From assembly GCF_024753145.1 (NCBI RefSeq), contig NZ_JANUGU010000001.1:248001-312000 (forward strand): a DNA stretch of 64,000 nt, written 5' to 3'. The stretch comes from Massilia terrae. Lineage in GTDB: Bacteria; Pseudomonadota; Gammaproteobacteria; Burkholderiales; Burkholderiaceae_D. This document shows, in pieces, positions 58,068-64,000 of this stretch. Each line of letters opens with the position of its first letter. The first letter of the stretch is position 1. The notes under the pieces were generated by a model. It ran no database searches and was not told the origin of the DNA. It saw only the letters and a program-made list of their open reading frames with translations. The translations under genes and the position numbers were made by a program.

Positions 58068-58094
58068 GAACTTATTGCAGCGGGCCAACTCTTA
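58068..58094 (+). promoter_or_regulatory. Sigma-E-type promoter of rpoE
   Basis: GAACTT (58068-58073), a 16-nt spacer and TCTTA (58090-58094), matching the RpoE consensus -35 GGAACTT and -10 TCTNA. It ends 25 nt before the rpoE start, indicating autoregulation. Confidence 0.55.
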
Positions 58095-58119
58095 TGTAAG
58101 GAGAGCACCGCGGCAGCCA

Positions 58120-58737
58120 ATGGGGCCATGGGCTGTGACGACAGAACGCGAGTGTGATCAATTGCTGGTCGAGCGCGTCCAGGCTGGCGACCGGCAGGCG
58201 TTCGACCTGCTGGTGGCCAAGTATCAGCGCAGGCTGATGCGCCTGGTGTCGCGGCTGGTGCACGACCCTGCGGAGGCGGAAGACGTGGTGCAGGAAACCT
58301 TCATCAAGGCGTTCCGGGCGCTGCGCCATTTCCGCGGCGACTCGGCTTTTTATACGTGGTTGTACCGGATCGGAATCAACACTGCTAAAAATTTTCTCGT
58401 CACACAGGGCCGGCGCGCCCCGACCTCCACCGAGGCCGACGCCGAGCGCGCCGAAGCGTTTGACGATGCGGACAGCCTGCGGGACATCAACACGCCGGAA
58501 TCGGTGTTGGCCAGCAAGCAGATCGCCTACACGGTCAATGCCGCGATGGAAGCCTTGCCGCTCGAATTGCGAACGGCAATCGTCCTGCGCGAAATTGAGG
58601 GGCTAAGCTACGAGGAAATCTCCGAAGTCATGGCTTGCCCGATCGGGACGGTGCGCAGCCGCATCTTCCGGGCGCGCGAGGTCATCGCCGAGAAGCTCAA
58701 GCCCCTGCTCGACTTCCCGGTTGACAAGCGGCGCTAG
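58120..58737 (+). CDS. rpoE: Extracytoplasmic-stress sigma factor RpoE
   Basis: A sigma-70 family ECF factor of 205 residues. Region 2 contains LVSRLVHDPAEAEDVVQETF and FRGDSAFYTWLYRIGINTAKN. Region 4 contains LPLELRTAIVLREIEGLSYEEISE and GTVRSRIFRAREVI. The start is set at the ATG 58120; a GTG at 58135 would also be acceptable. It is followed by a small anti-sigma gene and, after a repeat-filled gap, mucD. Confidence 0.93.
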   Translation: MGPWAVTTERECDQLLVERVQAGDRQAFDLLVAKYQRRLMRLVSRLVHDPAEAEDVVQETFIKAFRALRHFRGDSAFYTWLYRIGINTAKNFLVTQGRRAPTSTEADAERAEAFDDADSLRDINTPESVLASKQIAYTVNAAMEALPLELRTAIVLREIEGLSYEEISEVMACPIGTVRSRIFRAREVIAEKLKPLLDFPVDKRR

Positions 58738-58793
58738 GTAGCGATGATCGATCGAAACAGCAGTGATATTTTTGACCCCACGGCACGGACACG

Positions 58794-59093
58794 ATGGATA
58801 CCAACAAAAAAATCCGCGAGCACATCTCCGCCCTCTGCGATGGCGAACTGTCTGCAGGCGACCTCGAACTGGCCTTTGCCGGCCTGCAGACGCCTGAAGG
58901 CAAGCAGGCCTGGGATGTCTACCACCACATCGGCGACGTGCTGAGGGCGCGGGCCTCGGCCGACCTGTCGCCGGGCTTTGCGGGCAAGCTGGCGGCGCGC
59001 CTGGACGCTGAACCCATGCCAATCCGGCGACGGGCCGAGGCGCTGGGCGAGGTGGATGTCGTGCCGGCGGTCGTGGTCGCGCCGCGGTCCTGA
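58794..59093 (+). CDS. rseA: Short RseA-type anti-sigma-E protein, no membrane segment
   Basis: A 99-residue protein beginning MDTNKKIREHISALCDGEL, the sigma-E-binding N-domain of RseA/MucA (about residues 1-75, with AWDVYHHIGDVLR). E. coli RseA has about 216 residues, with a transmembrane helix and periplasmic part cleaved by DegS. Here translation ends just after the cytoplasmic domain and no hydrophobic segment exists, so regulated proteolysis through DegS/RseP cannot work as usual. The gene is likely truncated; no rseB follows. Confidence 0.75.
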   Translation: MDTNKKIREHISALCDGELSAGDLELAFAGLQTPEGKQAWDVYHHIGDVLRARASADLSPGFAGKLAARLDAEPMPIRRRAEALGEVDVVPAVVVAPRS

Positions 59094-59113
59094 CCAGCCC
59101 GCCCCAGTGATAC

Positions 59114-59240
59114 CGTCGTGCCCGGCGCTGCCGAGCCCGACTTCCCGCGCAGGCGGGAGCCCCACTCGTAGCGCGCCACTGACGTTGAACGTGGCTGCTG
59201 GCGCGAGCAAAATGGGGTTCCCGCCTGCGCGGGAACGACG
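59114..59240. repeat. Intergenic inverted repeat, divergent member, between rseA and mucD
   Basis: Arms at 59142-59164 and 59213-59235 are complementary with one mismatch and enclose a 48-nt centre. Outer edges carry the CGTCGT/AACGACG boxes of the bipartite family, but the centre differs. It occupies most of the 275-nt gap between rseA and mucD; the remainder holds no recognisable gene. Confidence 0.75.
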
Positions 59241-59368
59241 TTCTTTTTGTATCGAAGGTCTCGAAGCATTCGCCGCCAGCCGAGAGCAGCCGAGCCGCCC
59301 GCTCCCCCAGTCGGTGGCGACAGACGCAGGCATTTTCGCTTACCATTGCGTCAACTCTCCAACAGCGG

Positions 59369-60829
59369 ATGAATGATCCCATGACCAGCAAATCTGCACG
59401 CACTGCCTTGTCGGCCTTGCTCCTGTCCTGCGCCGGCCTGTTCTTCCTTCCATCGTCCCAGGCTGCGGCCCCGGTCGTCGTCACGCCAGTCGTCGGCCTG
59501 CCCGATTTCGCCGACCTGGTCGAGAAGGTCGGCCCGGCGGTGGTGAACATCCGCACCACCGAGCGGATCAAGATGGGGCAGGGCGATGCGGAGATGCAGG
59601 AATTCCTGCGCCGCTTCTTCGGCCAGGCCGTGCCGCGCGGCCGCCGTGGCGGCAATGGCGGCGGCAATGCGGTGCCGGAGGAGGTCCAGCGCGGCGTCGG
59701 TTCCGGCTTCATCATCTCGGCCGACGGCTACGTGCTGACCAATGCCCACGTGGTCGAGGGCGCGGACGAAGTGACGGTCACGCTGACCGACCGCCGCGAG
59801 TTCACGGCCAAGGTGCTCGGTTCGGACGAGCGCTCCGACGTGGCCGTGCTCAAGGTCGAGGCCGCCAACCTGCCGGTCCTGCGCATCGGCGACTCCAACA
59901 AGATCCGGGTCGGCGAATGGGTGATCGCGATCGGCTCCCCGTTCAACCTCGAAAACACGGTCACGGCCGGCATCATCTCGGCCAAGGCGCGCGACACCGG
60001 CGAATACCTGCCGCTGATCCAGAGCGATGTCGCGGTCAATCCCGGCAACTCGGGCGGCCCGCTGATCAATATGCGCGGCGAAGTGATCGGCATTACCTCC
60101 CAGATCGCGACCCTGTCCGGCGCCTACAACGGCATTTCCTTCGCGGTGCCGATCCAGGAAGCGATGCGGGTGGCCGAACAGCTCAAGAAGACCGGCCACG
60201 TCACCCGCGGCCGCCTGGGCGTGCAGATCGGCGAAGTCACGCGCGACGTGGCGCAGGCCCTGGGCCTGGAGCGCGCCCGCGGCGCCGAGGTCGCGATGGT
60301 CGAACCGGGCGGGCCGGCGGACAAGGCCGGGATCAAGGTCGGCGACATCATCCTCAAATTCAATGGCCTGCCGATCGAGAAGACGGCCGACCTGCCGCGC
60401 CTGGTCGGCGCATCGAAGATCGGCAGCCAGGCCAATGTGACGGTATGGCGTCGTGGCAAGCAGCAGGATATCGGCGTCACCATCGTCGAGCTGCAGGACG
60501 AAAAGACGGCATCCAGCGGCAAGGCCCAGCCCAAGAAAGGCGCGCCGGCCGAGACCAATGCCCTGGGACTGCACGTGAGCGACCTGTCGGCGGCCCAGAA
60601 GCGCGAGCTGAAGACCGAGGCCGGCGTGCTGGTCGAATCGGTGCAGGGCAGGGCGGCCACGGCCGGGGTGCAGCAGGGCGACGTGATCCTGCAGGTCGAC
60701 AACACCGAGATCCATAGCGCATCGCAATTCAATGGCATCGTGGCGAAGCTCGATCCGAAGAAGCCGGTGGCGGTGCTGGTGCGGCGCGACACCGTGACCC
60801 AGTACCTCGTGATCAAGCCGCGCGAATGA
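59369..60829 (+). CDS. mucD: Periplasmic serine protease MucD/DegP-type
   Basis: A 486-residue Do-family protease and chaperone in the periplasm. The signal peptide is about 33 residues long (LSALLLSCAGLFFLPSSQAAA). The catalytic triad is His127 (TNAHVVEG), Asp157 (RSDVAVLK) and Ser228 (NPGNSGGPL), with two C-terminal PDZ domains (about 290-370 and 400-480). It follows the sigma-E genes, as in other betaproteobacteria, and overlaps the glutaredoxin gene by four bases (ATGA). Confidence 0.93.
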   Translation: MNDPMTSKSARTALSALLLSCAGLFFLPSSQAAAPVVVTPVVGLPDFADLVEKVGPAVVNIRTTERIKMGQGDAEMQEFLRRFFGQAVPRGRRGGNGGGNAVPEEVQRGVGSGFIISADGYVLTNAHVVEGADEVTVTLTDRREFTAKVLGSDERSDVAVLKVEAANLPVLRIGDSNKIRVGEWVIAIGSPFNLENTVTAGIISAKARDTGEYLPLIQSDVAVNPGNSGGPLINMRGEVIGITSQIATLSGAYNGISFAVPIQEAMRVAEQLKKTGHVTRGRLGVQIGEVTRDVAQALGLERARGAEVAMVEPGGPADKAGIKVGDIILKFNGLPIEKTADLPRLVGASKIGSQANVTVWRRGKQQDIGVTIVELQDEKTASSGKAQPKKGAPAETNALGLHVSDLSAAQKRELKTEAGVLVESVQGRAATAGVQQGDVILQVDNTEIHSASQFNGIVAKLDPKKPVAVLVRRDTVTQYLVIKPRE

Positions 60830-61098
60830 CGGCCCGGTTCACGCTCTACTCGCGCAGCTGGTGCCACCTGTGCGAGGACATGCTGGCCGCGCTGCAGCAA
60901 CTGGCCCCGCCGGGAGCGCCGTTCGAGGTCGACGTGATCGACGTCGACGCCGACCCGGCGCTGGTGGCGCGCTTCGATGAGCTGGTGCCGGTGCTGTATG
61001 GACGGCTGGAGGAGCCGGAGCTGTGTCATTACTTCCTGGATGAGGCGGCGGTCCGGGCTTACCTCGATCGCACAGCCACCCAGCCCACTCCCGCCTGA
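60826..61098 (+). CDS. Glutaredoxin-family thiol protein
   Basis: A 90-residue thioredoxin-fold protein with redox motif CHLC at residues 13-16 and the cis-Pro in LVPVLYG. It belongs to the short glutaredoxin-like group usually encoded between mucD and lepA in betaproteobacteria. Its start overlaps the mucD stop (ATGA). Confidence 0.88.
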   Translation: MTARFTLYSRSWCHLCEDMLAALQQLAPPGAPFEVDVIDVDADPALVARFDELVPVLYGRLEEPELCHYFLDEAAVRAYLDRTATQPTPA

Positions 61099-61118
61099 TT
61101 TTCCCCGCATCACCAGCC

Positions 61119-61241
61119 GTCGTCCCGGCGCAGGCGGATCAATGCCCCCGGCATTGATCCCCCATAGACCGTTTTCGTCGTCGAAATGGCGCGTCGCAGC
61201 CCCGCAAACTCAGCATGGGTCCCGGCCTCCGCCGGGACGAC
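61119..61241. repeat. Bipartite intergenic inverted repeat, copy E
   Basis: Carries the family arms and the CCATAGACCG and CTCAGCATGGGT boxes. Its left arm is interrupted by a second, unrelated palindrome, GGATCAATGCC-CCC-GGCATTGATCC (61136-61160), which has inserted or arisen inside it. It lies between the glutaredoxin gene and lepA. Confidence 0.85.
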
Positions 61242-61378
61242 GATGAAGGTTAATGGTGGCTTCACGCCATTTTCCCTCTCCGCTGCAGCCGTAATCCGGG
61301 CTTTCTGCCCTGAAATCCGGTAAAATGCCAAGTCCGGAAAAGCTTCTGTCCACAGCACATCAGCTTCTCGCGTTTGAT

Positions 61379-61425
61379 AAGGCGCTCGCCAGGGGATTGC
61401 CAATCCCTTAACGAAGCGCTTTTTT
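61379..61425 (+). promoter_or_regulatory. Nested double-hairpin leader/terminator upstream of lepA
   Basis: An outer 8-bp stem (AAGGCGCT/AGCGCTTT, one G-T) encloses an inner 8-bp stem (AGGGGATT/AATCCCTT, one G-T). The outer stem runs into a T tract, 54 nt before the lepA start. It could end upstream transcription or attenuate lepA. The rest of the 381-nt gap is repeat copy E plus about 130 nt with no recognisable feature. Confidence 0.5.
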
Positions 61426-61479
61426 CGTATTGCGACGGTCCAGCAAGCCGCCCCGCCCACATTCGGTTTTGAGCTTTTA

Positions 61480-63273
61480 ATGAAGAACATACGTAACTTT
61501 TCCATCATCGCCCACATCGATCACGGCAAGTCGACGCTGGCCGACCGCATCATCCAGCTGTGCGGCGGCCTGTCCGACCGCGAAATGGACGAGCAGGTGC
61601 TCGATTCGATGGACCTGGAGCGCGAGCGCGGCATCACCATCAAGGCCCAGACCGCGGCGCTGCAGTACAAGGCGCGCGACGGCCAGACCTATAACCTGAA
61701 CCTGATCGATACCCCGGGCCACGTCGACTTCAGCTACGAAGTGTCGCGCTCGCTGTCGGCCTGCGAAGGCGCGCTGCTGGTGGTCGACGCCTCCCAGGGC
61801 GTGGAAGCCCAGACCGTGGCCAACTGCTACACCGCGCTCGACCTGGGCGTGGAAGTGGTGCCGATCCTGAACAAGATCGACCTGCCGCACGCGGATCCCG
61901 ACAACGCCAAGAAGGAAATCGAGGACGTGATCGGCATCGACGCGTCCGACGCCACCACCTGCTCGGCCAAGACCGGCCTCGGCGTGGAGGACGTGCTGGA
62001 AGCCCTGATCGCGAAAGTGCCGCCGCCCAAGGGCGACGCCGATGCACCGCTGCAGGCCCTGATCATCGACTCCTGGTACGACAGCTACGTCGGCGTCGTC
62101 ATGCTGGTGCGCGTGGTCAACGGCACCCTGCGCCCGAAGGACAAGATCCTGCTGATGGCCACCGGCTCCCAGCAGCTGGTCGAGCAGGTCGGCATCTTCT
62201 CGCCGCGCTCGGTGCAGCTGCCGGAACTGGCGGCCGGCCAGGTGGGCTTCGTCATCGCCGGCATCAAGGAACTGCACGCCGCCAAGGTGGGCGACACCAT
62301 CACCCTGGCGCAAAAGCCGGCGCCGGCACCGCTGCCGGGCTTCAAGGAAGTCCAGCCGCAGGTGTTCGCCGGCCTGTTCCCGGTCGAAGCCAACCAGTAC
62401 GACGCGCTGCGCGATTCGCTGGAAAAGCTGAAGCTGAACGACGCCGCCCTGATGTACGAGCCGGAAGTGTCGCAGGCGCTGGGCTTCGGCTTCCGCTGCG
62501 GCTTCCTCGGCCTCCTGCACATGGAGATCGTGCAGGAACGCCTGGAGCGCGAATTCGACATGGACCTGATCACCACGGCCCCGACCGTGGTGTACGAGGT
62601 CGCGATGCGCGACGGCACCGAGATCAAGGTCGACAACCCGTCCAAGATGCCCGAGCCGTCCAAAATGGCCGAGGTGCGCGAGCCGATCGTCAACGTCAAC
62701 CTGTACATGCCGCAGGAATATGTCGGCTCGGTCATGACGCTGTGTAATTCGAAGCGCGGCGTGCAGATCGACATGAGCTACCACGGCCGCCAGGTCAAGT
62801 TGCGTTACGAGATCCCGATGGCCGAGATCGTGCTCGACTTCTTCGACCGCCTGAAGTCGACCTCGCGCGGCTATGCCTCGATGGACTACGAGTTCAAGGA
62901 ATACCGGGCCTCCGACGTGGTCAAGGTCGACATGCTGATCAACGGCGACAAGGTCGACGCCCTGGCCATCATCGTGCACCGCGCCAACGCCGCCTACCGC
63001 GGGCGCCAGGTCGCGGCCAAGATGCGCGAGCTGATCCCGCGCCAGATGTTCGACGTCGCCATCCAGGCCGCGATCGGCGCCACCATCATCTCGCGCGAGA
63101 ACGTGAAGGCGATGCGCAAGAACGTGCTGGCCAAGTGCTACGGCGGCGACATCACCCGCAAGAAGAAACTGCTCGAGAAACAGAAGGCTGGTAAAAAGCG
63201 CATGAAACAAGTGGGCTCGGTCGAGATCCCGCAAGAAGCCTTCCTGGCCATCCTCCAAGTGGAAGAAAAATGA
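61480..63273 (+). CDS. lepA: Elongation factor 4 (LepA)
   Basis: A 597-residue translational GTPase that back-translocates or remodels ribosomes. GTP motifs are [13 protein letters not shown] (G1), DTPGHVDF (G3) and NKIDLP (G4). LepA-specific domains follow, with the C-terminal domain containing [20 protein letters not shown]. Its stop overlaps the lepB start (ATGA), the usual lepA-lepB operon. Confidence 0.97.
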   Translation: MKNIRNFSIIAHIDHGKSTLADRIIQLCGGLSDREMDEQVLDSMDLERERGITIKAQTAALQYKARDGQTYNLNLIDTPGHVDFSYEVSRSLSACEGALLVVDASQGVEAQTVANCYTALDLGVEVVPILNKIDLPHADPDNAKKEIEDVIGIDASDATTCSAKTGLGVEDVLEALIAKVPPPKGDADAPLQALIIDSWYDSYVGVVMLVRVVNGTLRPKDKILLMATGSQQLVEQVGIFSPRSVQLPELAAGQVGFVIAGIKELHAAKVGDTITLAQKPAPAPLPGFKEVQPQVFAGLFPVEANQYDALRDSLEKLKLNDAALMYEPEVSQALGFGFRCGFLGLLHMEIVQERLEREFDMDLITTAPTVVYEVAMRDGTEIKVDNPSKMPEPSKMAEVREPIVNVNLYMPQEYVGSVMTLCNSKRGVQIDMSYHGRQVKLRYEIPMAEIVLDFFDRLKSTSRGYASMDYEFKEYRASDVVKVDMLINGDKVDALAIIVHRANAAYRGRQVAAKMRELIPRQMFDVAIQAAIGATIISRENVKAMRKNVLAKCYGGDITRKKKLLEKQKAGKKRMKQVGSVEIPQEAFLAILQVEEK

Positions 63274-64000
63274 ACCTGCAAACCATCCTCGGCAACTTCG
63301 CCCTGATCCTGTTCGTGGCCATGGTGGTCACCGGGGTGATCTGGTGCCTCGACGTGTTCTACCTGGCCAAGAAGCGCCGCGCCGCGGCCGACGCCGCGCT
63401 GGCCGCCTACGATGCCCGCAACGCCAAGGCGACCGCCGACGGCATCAAGCTGGACAACGGCAACCGCGCCGCCATCGAGGCCGCCATGCTGCGCCAGCCG
63501 ACCTGGATCGAGTACTCGGGCAGCTTCTTCCCGGTGATCGCGCTGGTGTTCGTGCTGCGCTCCTTCCTGTGGGAGCCGTTCAAGATCCCGTCCTCGTCGA
63601 TGGTGCCGACCCTGCTGGTGGGCGACCTGATCCTGGTGAACAAGTACGCCTACGGCATCCGCCTGCCGATCGTGAACAAGAAGATCATCGAAGTCGGCAA
63701 CCCGCAGCGCGGCGACGTGATGGTGTTCAAGTACCCGAAGGACCCGAGCCAGGACTACATCAAGCGCGTCATCGGGGTGCCGGGTGATAAAATCACCTAC
63801 GAAAACAAGCGCTTGACGGTGAACGGCAAGCCGGTCGAGTACCAGCCGATGGACGACTACCTCGACGACGAGCGCCCTGTTTATCACAAGCAATACATGG
63901 AAATGTTGCCGAATGTGAAACACCGCATCCTGACCATGGAAGGGCGGCGCACCATCGACCTCGGCTCCGTGGACAATTTCCCGCATCGTGAAAACTGCGA
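63270..64000 (+). CDS. lepB: Signal peptidase I (LepB), 3' end outside window
   Basis: The N-terminal 243 residues of leader peptidase, which cleaves Sec signal peptides. Two membrane segments (residues 8-31 and 84-101) flank a cytoplasmic loop. The catalytic dyad is Ser110 in [14 protein letters not shown] and Lys165 in [11 protein letters not shown]. The ATG overlaps the lepA stop. The window ends before the C-terminus, so completeness cannot be judged. Confidence 0.93.
   Translation, partial: MNLQTILGNFALILFVAMVVTGVIWCLDVFYLAKKRRAAADAALAAYDARNAKATADGIKLDNGNRAAIEAAMLRQPTWIEYSGSFFPVIALVFVLRSFLWEPFKIPSSSMVPTLLVGDLILVNKYAYGIRLPIVNKKIIEVGNPQRGDVMVFKYPKDPSQDYIKRVIGVPGDKITYENKRLTVNGKPVEYQPMDDYLDDERPVYHKQYMEMLPNVKHRILTMEGRRTIDLGSVDNFPHRENC

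Overview
This 64-kb window looks like a chromosomal segment of a high-GC betaproteobacterium of the Oxalobacteraceae (Massilia/Telluria/Duganella type). The evidence is: a canonical yceF/yceD-rpmF-plsX-fabHDG-acpP-fabF block followed by rpoE-rseA-mucD-grx-lepA-lepB; an earP-efp pair with Arg32 in EF-P; cheB-cheY-cheZ next to a c-di-GMP/HDOD-type protein; panC-scpA-DUF3460; PEP-CTERM sorting signals; and very GC-rich third codon positions. The genus is an inference from gene order and protein flavour, not from a marker search.

Layout. 1-3.0 kb: end of a chemotaxis operon (cheB fragment, cheY, cheZ) and a YuxH-type EAL/HDOD protein. 3.2-9 kb, mostly minus strand: panC, scpA, DUF3460, a FabMG-like protein and metG. 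9-11.7 kb: apbC, an RlmN-like radical-SAM paralogue and a deletion scar made of two gene tails. 11.7-15.6 kb: gltX, a tRNA-Ala/Glu cluster, earP and efp. 15.7-22.1 kb: a Tat-type amidase, a TssQ-like lipoprotein with a pseudokinase-like membrane protein, dbpA, tRNA-fMet, a methyltransferase and two very small proteins. 22.1-32.8 kb: sbcC-sbcD, ycaQ, a helical protein, a DUF349 protein, moaE and crcB. 33.0-35.6 kb: clpB behind a near-consensus sigma-32 promoter.

35.7-44.8 kb is the most accessory-like part. A ZnuD/OprC-type TonB receptor with a small Cys-pair secreted protein is followed by a tightly packed set: secreted phosphoesterase lipoprotein, MauG-type di-haem peroxidase, small lipoprotein and prolyl-4-hydroxylase-like dioxygenase. 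The stretch is bracketed by two homologous minus-strand exported proteins; one has a full PEP-CTERM tail and the other has lost it. Then come aceA, rlmJ, a second EAL/HDOD protein, an RsmI-family methyltransferase and the fatty-acid synthesis block. The segment closes with the sigma-E module, where rseA is short and no rseB is present, then lepA and the 5' part of lepB, which runs off the window.

Five full-length copies of a bipartite inverted-repeat element, about 100-120 bp each, and several short relatives are scattered between genes. One copy supplies the C-terminus and stop codon of a gene, and a related one sits where rseB would be expected. No CRISPR array, insertion sequence, prophage or rRNA operon was seen.
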